Below are positions 51,486 through 59,357 of a stretch of 64,000 nucleotides of DNA, in pieces. A program made the position numbers and the translations under genes. Position 1 is the stretch's first letter; the number at the start of each line of letters is the position of its first letter. Source of the DNA: CAZYJR01 sp964647905 (GTDB lineage Bacteria > Desulfobacterota > DSM-4660 > Desulfatiglandales > HGW-15); contig CAZYJR010000012.1 in assembly GCA_964647905.1 (NCBI GenBank), positions 39,688 through 103,687 on the forward strand. Direction: 5' to 3'. Below the pieces are notes generated by a model. The model searched no databases, had not been told where the DNA came from, and was given only the letters and a program-made list of their open reading frames with translations.

Positions 51486-51785
51486 ATGTATTCGACGAAC
51501 TGGCTGACGGGCGGAGTGCAGTGGCACGGCAACTGGAACATGGGCCCCGGGATGATGGGCTGGGGCGGGGGATGGTTCGGCTCCATATTCATGATAATCT
51601 TCTGGGTGGTTCTAATAGTCGCCCTGGTGGCCCTCACCCGCTGGCTCCTGGCGAGCGGCCGGGACAAGGGCGACGACGGCAAGGCCTCGAGGGACGAGGC
51701 CTTGGATATCCTAAGGAAGCGCTACGCGCGCGGCGAGCTGGACAAGGAGGAATTCGAGCAGCGCAAGAGGGACCTCCTCGAGTAG
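51486..51785 (+). CDS. SHOCT-domain membrane protein
   Basis: 99 residues: a Trp/Met/Gly/His-rich N terminus (WHGNWNMGPGMMGWGGGWFG), one membrane segment (about 32-54) and a C-terminal SHOCT motif (LDILRKRYARGELDKEEFEQRKRDLL). SHOCT tails occur on many small membrane proteins without a defined activity. The Met/His-rich segment suggests copper or envelope metal exposure. Six bases after the RseC-like gene, so probably cotranscribed. Confidence 0.88.
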   Translation: MYSTNWLTGGVQWHGNWNMGPGMMGWGGGWFGSIFMIIFWVVLIVALVALTRWLLASGRDKGDDGKASRDEALDILRKRYARGELDKEEFEQRKRDLLE

Positions 51786-51841
51786 CGCGCCTCTCCCCGG
51801 GCCGCAACCTTTTCCCCGAATCGTGACTCTGCACTGTAGTG

Positions 51842-51871
51842 TGGACATTTTTCCTATTGATCGAGTATGAT
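51842..51871 (+). promoter_or_regulatory. promoter of copZ-copA with adjacent palindrome
   Basis: TGGACA (5/6), 18-bp spacer, TATGAT (5/6). A small palindrome CACTGTAGTG lies immediately upstream at 51832-51841 and may bind a copper regulator; its family cannot be told. Confidence 0.6.
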
Positions 51872-51931
51872 TGAGGGCCGGAATCGGCGATCGCTCGATC
51901 CATCCGACAACCGGCAGAAAGGGGTTGCATC

Positions 51932-52144
51932 ATGAATACCGCCAAGATTCGTATTCCCAACATATCCTGCGGGCACTGCGTCAAGACCATCGAGCGCGAG
52001 CTCGAGGCCTTGGAAGGGGTGAAAGAGGTCAAAGGAGACGCCGGGGCCAAGGAGGTCTCAGTGGAGTGGGATCCACCGGCCGATCTCGAGCGCATCAAGG
52101 CGGCTCTCCAGGAGATCAACTACCCGGCGGCCGAGATCTCATGA
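51932..52144 (+). CDS. copZ: copper chaperone CopZ-like HMA protein
   Basis: 70-residue ferredoxin-like fold carrying one heavy-metal-associated motif, C13 and C16 in ISCGHC. It would hand Cu(I) to the ATPase encoded directly downstream, with which it overlaps by 4 bp (ATGA). The usual Met before the first Cys is replaced by Ile. AGAAAGGGG precedes the start. Confidence 0.9.
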   Translation: MNTAKIRIPNISCGHCVKTIERELEALEGVKEVKGDAGAKEVSVEWDPPADLERIKAALQEINYPAAEIS

Positions 52145-54606
52145 CCGGTGCGTCTGTTCAGGAGCCCGGCGTGAGCGAGCGGACGGTAAGGCTTCCGCTT
52201 ACCGGGATGAGCTGCGCCAACTGCGCATCCAGCATTGAAAGGAGTGTGGGCGGGCTCCGCGGGGTGAGGGAGGCGAACGCGAACTTCGCCTCTGATGAGG
52301 CCACCTTCACCTTCGATCCGGACAAGGTCCAGGTCAGGGATCTGGTCCGCGCAGTACAGGACGCGGGCTACGGCGTGGTCAAGGCCACGGCCGAGTTCCC
52401 CGTGACCGGGATGACCTGCGCCAACTGCGCCATGAACATAGAGCGGGCCCTGATGCGCAAGGTCCCGGGAGTGCTGAGCGCATCGGTCAACTTCGCCTCG
52501 GAGCGGGCGGTGGTGGAGTACATACCCGCCTTGACCGGCCTGGAGGAAATGGCGGCCGCCGTCGAGGACGCGGGCTACGGAGCGGTCCTGCCCTCGGAGA
52601 CGGGGGAGGAAGACGTGGAGGCTGCTGCCCGCCGGGCCGAGATCCGCGAGCAGACACGAAAGTTCCTCGTAGGGGTCCTGTTCGCGGCCCCCCTCTTCGG
52701 CCTGAGCATGGGCCGCGATTTCGGACTCCTGGGGCCTTGGGCCCACGCGGCGTGGATGAACTGGCTGTTCTGGGCCCTGGCCACCCCGGTCCAGTTCTAC
52801 ACCGGGTGGGACTACTACACCGGGGGGTGGAAGAGCCTGAGGAACGGCAGCGCCAACATGGACGTGCTCGTGGCCATGGGCTCCTCGGTCGCGTACTTCT
52901 ACTCCCTGGCCCTCCTGATTTACCCCCCCCTGGGCGAGCATGTGTACTTCGAGACCTCGGCGGTAATCATAACACTGATCAAGTTGGGCAAGATGCTGGA
53001 GGCCCGGACCAAGGGGCGCACCGGCGGGGCCATAAGGAAGCTGATGGATCTCCGGCCGAAGACGGCGACGGTCCTGGTGGACGGACAGGAGACCGAAGTG
53101 CCCGTTTCCAGCATCAAGACCGGCGATCTGGTGGTGGTGCGGCCTGGGGAGAGCATCCCTGTGGACGGTGTGATCCAGGAGGGCGGCTCCAGTGTCGATG
53201 AGTCCATGCTCACGGGTGAGCCCCTGCCGGTGGACAAGACCCCGGGAGACCAGGTTACAGGCGGCGCCATAAACAAGGAGGGCTGGATCAAGTTCCGGGC
53301 CACGCGCGTGGGCAAGGAGACCGCCCTGGCCCGGATAATCAAGCTGGTACAGGAGGCCCAGGGGAGCAAGGCGCCCATACAGGCCCTGGCCGACAGGGTG
53401 GCGGCCGTATTCGTGCCCGGAGTGATAGGGATCGCCATGGTGACCTTTGTGCTGTGGTGGTCCGCCGGGGGGGAGTTCGTCCCGGCCATGATCCGGCTCG
53501 TGGCCGTGCTGGTGATCGCCTGCCCCTGCGCCCTGGGGCTGGCCACTCCCACGGCCATAATGGCCGGTATGGGAAAGGGGGCTGAGCGGGGGATCCTGTT
53601 CAAGAGCAGCGAGGCCCTGGAGGCGGCCGCCGGCCTGGATACGGTCATTCTGGACAAGACAGGGACCATAACCAGGGGCGAGCCCGCCGTGGTAAACGTG
53701 CTTGCCGGCGGCGACGGCGGTGAAAACGAGGTGCTGAGGCTGGCGGCGGGCGTGGAGCGGGGCTCGGAGCATCCCCTGGGAAAGGCGGTAGTGAGGGAGG
53801 CCGAGGCGCGGGGGATCGATATCCCGGATCCGGACGAGTTCCTGGCGGCCAGGGGCGCGGGCGTCAGCGGCCGGATCGATGGGCGGGAGGTCTTGATGGG
53901 GAGGCCCGATTGGATCCTGGAGAGGGGCGTGGACCTCGGCGAGATGGAACCCGGGATCCGGGAGCTCCAGGGCGGGGGAAAGACCGTAATGATCCTTGCC
54001 GTGGGCGGGCTGCCCTGGGGGGCCGTGGCCGTCTCCGACACCCTGAAGCCCGAATCCGGGGAGGCCGTGGCCGAACTCCACAGGCAGGGGTTGAAGGTCG
54101 TTATGATGACCGGCGACAACGAGGAGACCGCCCGGGCCATTGCCTCCCAAGTGGGCATCGATGAGGTGGCCGCCGGTGTGCGGCCGGAGGAGAAGTCCTC
54201 CAGGGTCCGTGCCTTTCAGGACCAGGGCCTCAAGGTGGGGATGGTGGGGGACGGGATCAATGACGCACCGGCCCTGGCCCAAGCCGACGTGGGCCTGGCC
54301 ATAGGAACCGGGACGGACGTGGCCATAGAGACGGGCGGGGTCATCCTGGCAAGCGGGGATTTGACGGGCGTCCCCCGGGCCATAGGGCTCAGCCGGGCCA
54401 CTATGCGCACCATAAGGCAGAACCTCTTCTGGGCCTTCGCCTATAATGTGGCCCTGATCCCCGTGGCGGCCGGAGTACTCAACCCCTTTGAATCGCTGCC
54501 CTTGGTGCTGCGACAGCTCCACCCCATACTGGCGGCGTTGGCCATGGCTCTGAGCAGCATCACTGTGGTATCGAACAGCCTCCGCCTCTATCGGGCCAAG
54601 GCGTGA
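52141..54606 (+). CDS. copA: Cu(I)-exporting P1B-type ATPase
   Basis: 821 residues. Two N-terminal metal domains (GMSCANC with C25/C28; GMTCANC about 75 residues later), eight predicted membrane segments, actuator loop TGEPLPV, transmembrane CPC in IACPCALGLATP, phosphorylation site DKTGTIT, the P1B-specific HP dipeptide (SEHPLGKA) and hinge GDGINDAPALA. These mark a CopA-type exporter that pumps Cu(I) or Ag(I) from cytoplasm to periplasm. Translationally coupled to copZ. Confidence 0.95.
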   Translation: MTGASVQEPGVSERTVRLPLTGMSCANCASSIERSVGGLRGVREANANFASDEATFTFDPDKVQVRDLVRAVQDAGYGVVKATAEFPVTGMTCANCAMNIERALMRKVPGVLSASVNFASERAVVEYIPALTGLEEMAAAVEDAGYGAVLPSETGEEDVEAAARRAEIREQTRKFLVGVLFAAPLFGLSMGRDFGLLGPWAHAAWMNWLFWALATPVQFYTGWDYYTGGWKSLRNGSANMDVLVAMGSSVAYFYSLALLIYPPLGEHVYFETSAVIITLIKLGKMLEARTKGRTGGAIRKLMDLRPKTATVLVDGQETEVPVSSIKTGDLVVVRPGESIPVDGVIQEGGSSVDESMLTGEPLPVDKTPGDQVTGGAINKEGWIKFRATRVGKETALARIIKLVQEAQGSKAPIQALADRVAAVFVPGVIGIAMVTFVLWWSAGGEFVPAMIRLVAVLVIACPCALGLATPTAIMAGMGKGAERGILFKSSEALEAAAGLDTVILDKTGTITRGEPAVVNVLAGGDGGENEVLRLAAGVERGSEHPLGKAVVREAEARGIDIPDPDEFLAARGAGVSGRIDGREVLMGRPDWILERGVDLGEMEPGIRELQGGGKTVMILAVGGLPWGAVAVSDTLKPESGEAVAELHRQGLKVVMMTGDNEETARAIASQVGIDEVAAGVRPEEKSSRVRAFQDQGLKVGMVGDGINDAPALAQADVGLAIGTGTDVAIETGGVILASGDLTGVPRAIGLSRATMRTIRQNLFWAFAYNVALIPVAAGVLNPFESLPLVLRQLHPILAALAMALSSITVVSNSLRLYRAKA

Positions 54607-54633
54607 GCGTTGAATCCGAAAAAATCTTGATTC

Positions 54634-54649
54634 CTTGACTTGGGTCAAG
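54634..54649 (+). promoter_or_regulatory. HcpR-type (CRP/FNR family) box upstream of hcp
   Basis: CTTGACTTGGGTCAAG is a TTGAC-N4-GTCAA palindrome, the form described for HcpR sites before hcp in Deltaproteobacteria. Centre at 54641.5. Confidence 0.75.
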
Positions 54650-54670
54650 GCCTTCCCTCGGTGCAGGGCC

Positions 54671-54676
54671 TATGAT
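54671..54676 (+). promoter_or_regulatory. -10 element of the hcp promoter
   Basis: TATGAT, 5/6 to consensus, without a recognisable -35. It places the transcription start near 54683, so the HcpR-type box is centred about 41.5 bp upstream, the classical class II activator position. Confidence 0.6.
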
Positions 54677-54745
54677 GCCTTCCAACATGAGGGGGCACCG
54701 AGCGTCGGTGACCCATGGTAACCCCATCAAAAGGAGGATCTAGAC

Positions 54746-56380
54746 ATGTTTTGCTTTCAGTGTGAACAGACGGCCAAAGGCGAAGGGTGCACCAAGATAG
54801 GTGTCTGCGGAAAACCACCGGACGTAGCGGCCCTCCAGGACCTGCTGGTACACGCGATCAAGGGCCTGTCCCTGGCCGCCAAGGAGGCCCGGGAAGTCGG
54901 GGTGAGCGATGATGAAGTCAACGCATTCACCTGTGAGGCGATCTTCTCCACTCTCACCAACGTGGACTTCGACCCGGAGAGGTTTGATCCGCTCATCCGC
55001 AAGGCCGTGGCCCTGAGGGAGCGCCTGAAGGAGACGGTGAAGGAAAAGGGCGGCCGGGCCGATGTCCGGGAGAACGCGGCCGCCTTTCAGCCTGCGGAGG
55101 ATATCCAGGGTTTGGTCCGCCAGGGCGAGGCCGTGGGTGTCAAGGCCGATGAGGAGGCCCTGGGCGGCGACATCCATTCGCTCCAACAGACCCTGATCTA
55201 CGGCATCAAGGGCGTGGCTGCATACGCCGACCACGCCCGGATCCTGGGCCTGGAGGACGATTCGGTCTACGGCTTCATCCACGAGGGAATGGCCGCCACC
55301 TTGAGGCGCGACCTGGCCCTGGAGGACTGGGTGGGGCTGGTGCTCAAGTGCGGGGAACTCAACCTCCGCGCCATGGAGCTCCTGGACGCGGCGAATACCG
55401 GGGCCTACGGGCATCCCGTACCCACCGGCGTGCCGCTGGGTGCAAAGAAGGGAAAGGCCATCCTTGTCTCCGGACACGACCTCAAGGACCTCGAGGAGAT
55501 CCTCGAGCAGACCCGGGGCAAGGGGATCCAGGTGTACACCCACGGGGAGATGCTCCCCTGCCACGGGTATCCCGGCCTGAAGAAGTATGATCACTTCTAC
55601 GGCCACTTCGGAACGGCCTGGCAGAACCAGACCAAGGAGTTCCAGGAGTTCCCCGGCCCCATAGTCATGACCACCAACTGCATACAGAAGCCCAAGGAGT
55701 CATACCAGGACCGCATATTCACCACCGGCCTGGTGGGTTGGCCCGGGGTGAGCCACATAGGGGCGGACAAGGACTTCACGCCGGTGATCGAGAAGGCCCT
55801 GGCCATGCCCGGTTTCCCCGAGGACACGGACAAGGGCTCGGTAACCGTGGGTTTTGCGAGGAACGCGGTGCTCGGCGTGGCCGGCAAGGTGATCGAGGCG
55901 GTCAAGGGCGGCGCGGTTCGCCATTTCTTCCTGGTCGCGGGATGCGACGGGGCCAAGCCCGGACGCAACTATTACACCGAGTTCGTGGAAAAGGCCCCGG
56001 CGGACACCATAATACTGACCCTTGCCTGCGGCAAGTTCAGGTTCTTTGACAAGGACCTGGGCGAGATCGGCGGGATCCCAAGGCTCCTGGACGTGGGACA
56101 GTGCAACGACGCCTATTCCGCCATCCAGATCGCCCTGGCCCTATCCGACGCCTTCGGCGTCGATGTGAACGAACTCCCCTTGTCCCTGGTCCTTTCCTGG
56201 TACGAGCAGAAGGCGGTGGCCATCCTCCTGACCCTGCTCCACCTTGGCATAAAGGACATCCGCCTGGGCCCCAGCCTCCCGGCCTTCGTAACCCCCGGGG
56301 TGCTGGACGTGCTGGTCAAGAACTTCAACATCATGCCCATAAGCACCCCTGACCAGGACCTCAAGGTGATCCTGGGCTGA
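54746..56380 (+). CDS. hcp: hybrid-cluster protein (hydroxylamine reductase / NO-protective)
   Basis: 544 residues. The N-terminal cysteine motif CFQCEQT...C...C (C3, C6 and two more by residue 21) binds a cubane cluster, and the hybrid-cluster ligands fall in HGEMLPCHGYP, CDGAKPGRNYY and LACGKFRFF. It reduces NO or hydroxylamine and protects anaerobes from nitrosative stress. AAAGGAGG precedes the ATG. Regulation by an HcpR-like activator is predicted from the upstream box. The following HD-domain and ferredoxin-like genes are on the same strand. Confidence 0.96.
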   Translation: MFCFQCEQTAKGEGCTKIGVCGKPPDVAALQDLLVHAIKGLSLAAKEAREVGVSDDEVNAFTCEAIFSTLTNVDFDPERFDPLIRKAVALRERLKETVKEKGGRADVRENAAAFQPAEDIQGLVRQGEAVGVKADEEALGGDIHSLQQTLIYGIKGVAAYADHARILGLEDDSVYGFIHEGMAATLRRDLALEDWVGLVLKCGELNLRAMELLDAANTGAYGHPVPTGVPLGAKKGKAILVSGHDLKDLEEILEQTRGKGIQVYTHGEMLPCHGYPGLKKYDHFYGHFGTAWQNQTKEFQEFPGPIVMTTNCIQKPKESYQDRIFTTGLVGWPGVSHIGADKDFTPVIEKALAMPGFPEDTDKGSVTVGFARNAVLGVAGKVIEAVKGGAVRHFFLVAGCDGAKPGRNYYTEFVEKAPADTIILTLACGKFRFFDKDLGEIGGIPRLLDVGQCNDAYSAIQIALALSDAFGVDVNELPLSLVLSWYEQKAVAILLTLLHLGIKDIRLGPSLPAFVTPGVLDVLVKNFNIMPISTPDQDLKVILG

Positions 56381-56405
56381 GACCGGGCATGAACCCGCAA
56401 TGGAA

Positions 56406-56424
56406 ATCACCTCTTTCAGGTGAT
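56406..56424 (+). terminator. intercistronic hairpin between hcp and the HD gene
   Basis: ATCACCT, CTTTC loop, AGGTGAT: perfect 7-bp arms in a 76-bp gap, no U-tract. May attenuate read-through from hcp. Confidence 0.4.
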
Positions 56425-56456
56425 CAGGTGCGGATACGGAGACAGGAGGATTGGTC

Positions 56457-57197
56457 ATGAAATGCCCCGGACAGGACAGCCGGTATTGGAAGCCGGGGGC
56501 CATATTCGACGCCGAGTGCCCCGAGTGCGGCCACCAGGTGGAGTTTTTCAAGGACGAGACCACCAGGAAGTGCCCCGAGTGCGGCCACCGGTTCGTCAAC
56601 CCGGGGCTGGACTTCGGGTGTGCGGCCTATTGCCGCTATGCCGAGCAGTGTATAGGGAACCTCCCGCCCGAGTTGATCGCCGAGAAGCACGACCTGCTCA
56701 AGGACAGGGTGGCCATCGAGATGAAGCGCTACTTCGGGCGCGATTTCAAGAGAATAGGACACGCCACGCGGGTCGCCCGTTACGCCGAGGAGATAGGAAA
56801 GGCGGAGCGCGGCGACCTGCCGGTGGTAATAGCCGCGGCCTATCTCCATGACATCGGGATACCCGAGGCCGAGCGCAAGCACGGCGGCTCAGGGGCCAGG
56901 CACCAGGAGGAGGAAGGCCCCGGCGTGGCCCGGGAGCTCCTGGAGCGCCTGGGTGCGGGTGAAGACCTGATCGAGGAGGTCTGCGACATAATCGGACATC
57001 ACCATCACCCCCGGGACGAGGAGACGGTGAACTTCAAGTGCCTCTATGACGCCGATTTGATAGCCAATTTGGAGGATCGGCTAAAGGAGGACCCTGAGCG
57101 GTCCGGGGACCTGAACGAGGTGATCGAAAAGGGGTTCCTGACCGGGAGCGGCCGCGGGACCGCGCGCCGGGTCCTGGGGCTCGAAGCCGCGGAGTGA
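56457..57197 (+). CDS. zinc-ribbon plus HD-domain phosphohydrolase-like protein
   Basis: 246 residues. The N-terminal 45 residues form a double-knuckle zinc ribbon (CPECGHQVEFF, CPECGHRF), followed by CAAYCRYAEQC, which may bind another metal or cluster. From about 75 an HD domain follows: GHATRVARYAEEI, AYLHDIGIP (the HD pair) and IIGHHHHPRDEE. HD proteins hydrolyse phosphate esters or nucleotides; the substrate is unknown. ATG 56457 lies seven bases after AGGAGG. Ends within the region before the ferredoxin-like gene. Confidence 0.85.
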   Translation: MKCPGQDSRYWKPGAIFDAECPECGHQVEFFKDETTRKCPECGHRFVNPGLDFGCAAYCRYAEQCIGNLPPELIAEKHDLLKDRVAIEMKRYFGRDFKRIGHATRVARYAEEIGKAERGDLPVVIAAAYLHDIGIPEAERKHGGSGARHQEEEGPGVARELLERLGAGEDLIEEVCDIIGHHHHPRDEETVNFKCLYDADLIANLEDRLKEDPERSGDLNEVIEKGFLTGSGRGTARRVLGLEAAE

Positions 57198-57232
57198 TCG
57201 CCGGGACAGGATTGAGAGGAGGATATGCCGGG

Positions 57233-57970
57233 ATGGTAAAGCGCAAGATCATAGAGATTGACGAAGAACTCTGCGACGGTTGCGGCCAGTGCGTCCCCGC
57301 CTGTGCGGAGGGTGCGATCGAGATCGCGGACGGCAAGGCGAGGCTGGTGGCGGAAAGATATTGTGACGGGCTGGGGGCCTGCATGGGCGAGTGCCCGACA
57401 GGGGCCCTCCGGATCGTGGAGCGGGATGCGGATGAGTTCGACGAAGAGGCCGTTGAGCAGTTCCTCCGGTCCAAGGAGGCGGAGGACGCCGGGGTTCCCG
57501 CCATGGCCTGCGGGTGCCCCTCGAGCCAAATCAGGACCTTTGAATCCGCCCCTGCGGCCGGGGAAGGGACGGGACGGAGTGAATCCAGACTGGGTCACTG
57601 GCCGGTCCAGATCCGCCTGGTCCCTCCGGAGGCCCCTTTCCTCAAAGGGGCCGAGCTGCTGGTGGCGGCCGACTGCACGCCGTTCGCCTATCCTGATTTC
57701 CACCGGGACTTCATGGCCGGAAAGGCCGTGCTGGTAGGGTGCCCCAAGTTCGACGACGTGGACGGCTATGTCAAGCGGTTCGAGGCCGTCTTCAGGAACG
57801 CGGACATCAAAGGGGTCACGGCGGTCGTAATGGAGGTCCCCTGCTGCTCCGGGCTGCCCGCCATCCTGGAGAAGGCCATGGCAAAGGCGGGGAAAAGGAT
57901 CCCTATCAAGGAAGTGGTGATCGGGACCCGGGGCGGGATCCTGGAGCAGCGCGAACGGGCCGTGGCCTAG
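57233..57970 (+). CDS. ferredoxin-like protein with two 4Fe-4S motifs and C-terminal domain
   Basis: 245 residues. Residues 13-60 hold two cluster motifs, CDGCGQCVPAC and CDGLGACMGEC with downstream CP, for two [4Fe-4S] clusters. The rest has extra cysteines (ACGCPSS, CTPFAYPDF, LVGCPKFDD, VPCCSGLP) and resembles the 4Fe-4S-binding proteins often found with hcp in anaerobes, likely an electron donor or cluster carrier. ATG 57233 is chosen because AGAGGAGG lies about ten bases before it. The stop codon lies inside the first stem of the hairpin region that follows. Confidence 0.86.
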   Translation: MVKRKIIEIDEELCDGCGQCVPACAEGAIEIADGKARLVAERYCDGLGACMGECPTGALRIVERDADEFDEEAVEQFLRSKEAEDAGVPAMACGCPSSQIRTFESAPAAGEGTGRSESRLGHWPVQIRLVPPEAPFLKGAELLVAADCTPFAYPDFHRDFMAGKAVLVGCPKFDDVDGYVKRFEAVFRNADIKGVTAVVMEVPCCSGLPAILEKAMAKAGKRIPIKEVVIGTRGGILEQRERAVA

Positions 57971-58014
57971 TGCTTATCCATAAATGAGTTCTCGGCACTA
58001 GCGAGTTTCCAGGG

Positions 58015-58210
58015 CAGAAATGAGCAATTTCTTCCAAGGTCAAGGACCATTCCGCAGGACAGCGGAATGGGACACCCGTTAGGGTGCCCGAAGGGCGAGG
58101 GCCAAGGATGGCCCGAGTCAAATCAAGGGGTTGGGAGGAGGCGTACTGGAGTACGCCGCACGACCAACCCCGCAGATCGACACCGAGATTGGGAGAAAGG
58201 GCCATTTCTG
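58015..58210. repeat. 196-bp multi-hairpin intergenic element
   Basis: Bounded by 8-bp inverted ends CAGAAATG (58015-58022) and CATTTCTG (58203-58210). Inside are: CCATTCCGC/GCGGAATGG (58047-58070), CACCC/GGGTG (58073-58086), GGGCCA/TGGCCC (58099-58114), and GGGGTTGG/CCAACCCC (58127-58171) enclosing GGCGTACT/AGTACGCC (58140-58157). A further pair CTAGTGC/GCACTAG lies just before (57967-58001). It fills the gap between convergent genes. It has the look of a dispersed palindromic repeat or a structured RNA; only one copy is in this window. Confidence 0.65.
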
Positions 58211-58218
58211 GACGGAAA

Positions 58219-58689
58219 CTAGTTCACCAGGATGATGGCGATCTCATCTCCCGCCCCGTGGAGGACCTTCTGTGAGACGCTCCCCATGATGAACTCCCGG
58301 AGTCCGGAGAGGCCCCGCCGGCCCAGCACTATTGCATCGCAGCCCGAGGCCGCCTCCAATATGTCCCGGGCCACGCCCTTTTTCTGCGCCTGGCTCCGGA
58401 GCATGACCTCTTCCTCCTTGAACCCGGCCTTGATCAGCCTTTCTTTAGCGCGCTCCATGGCCTGGGCCACGAACTGGTTCTTCTTGTCCTCCAGGGTGCA
58501 GAAGGCATCCCTCTGCTCCAGGAAATAGGGCGTGAGGCCGGGGCTGTTCATGTTGCAGATGGCCGCTGCGTCCGGGATCACACTGAACAGCGTCACTTGA
58601 TGGTCCGGGGTGAAGTGGGCGGCCACGAACTCCACCGCCCGCATGGCGTTTTCAGACTCGTCGAATCCCACCAGCACTTTTTGTACCAT
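58219..58689 (-). CDS. universal stress protein, UspA family
   Basis: 156-residue cytoplasmic stress protein. VLVGFDESENAMRAVEFVA at the N terminus and the ATP-binding pattern GRRGLSGLREFIMGSVS near the C terminus are both present. It begins after AGGAGGAATCG. The 234 bp to the divergent receiver-domain gene contain a small inverted repeat (ACCGG/CCGGT near 58705) and nothing else I recognise. Confidence 0.93.
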   Translation of the reverse strand: MVQKVLVGFDESENAMRAVEFVAAHFTPDHQVTLFSVIPDAAAICNMNSPGLTPYFLEQRDAFCTLEDKKNQFVAQAMERAKERLIKAGFKEEEVMLRSQAQKKGVARDILEAASGCDAIVLGRRGLSGLREFIMGSVSQKVLHGAGDEIAIILVN

Positions 58690-58923
58690 CGATTCCTCCT
58701 ACACCGGTTTCACCGGATCTTACGAATTACCCTATCCTGCATCTCCGGTGCATTCAATGATCGATCACTTCAGGCCCGCATCAAAGCTCATCTATCCAGA
58801 ATAAACCATTCAGGACCTCGCTGTCCATGGAAAGCCGCCCAGGAAGAGCTCCCCTTGTCCAACGGTCCGGCCTGAGGTAAAATGCCCGGTACATCAGAGC
58901 TTATGCCTGAAGGAGATTGAATC

Positions 58924-59313
58924 ATGATCCTCTTGGTGGATGACGAGGAGGGCATCCTGGAAGTCTGCCGCGAAATCCTGGAGCGCTGCGGGTATCGGGC
59001 GGTGACGGCAAGGAGCGGAGAAGAGGCCCTGGAGGTGTACCGCACCGAGAGGGAAGGGATCGAACTGGTGTTCCTGGACCTGCATATGCCCGGGATGGGG
59101 GGCAGGAGCTGTCTCCGCGCTCTCCTGGAGATGGAGCCCGCGATCAAGGTGGTGGTGGCCACCGGTCACACTTCCGGTGATGAGGCCAGGGAGGCCTTGG
59201 AGATGGGGGCGGTGAGGTTCGTGCCCAAGCCCTACCGTCTGGCCGACATGGTGGGGGTCGTACGGGAGGCACTGGCCTCGGAAGGCGCCGGCGGAACAAG
59301 GGAAAGGTCCTGA
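58924..59313 (+). CDS. stand-alone response-regulator receiver domain
   Basis: 129 residues consisting of one CheY-like domain: acidic pair D6/D7, phospho-acceptor D52 (LVFLDLHMP), threonine in VVVATGHTS and lysine in KPYRL. No output domain follows, so it works by protein contact or phosphotransfer. No cognate kinase is adjacent. AAGGAGA precedes the start. Confidence 0.92.
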   Translation: MILLVDDEEGILEVCREILERCGYRAVTARSGEEALEVYRTEREGIELVFLDLHMPGMGGRSCLRALLEMEPAIKVVVATGHTSGDEAREALEMGAVRFVPKPYRLADMVGVVREALASEGAGGTRERS

Positions 59314-59357
59314 GGCCGGTTCCCGGGCGTTCGGTCGATCCCGGCCGGGGTATGGGC

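Noticed and set aside
57906..58205. Minus-strand ORF of 99 codons covering the multi-hairpin element
   Set aside because: Its frame is explained by the palindromic structure, it runs into the ferredoxin-like gene and has no convincing ribosome binding site.
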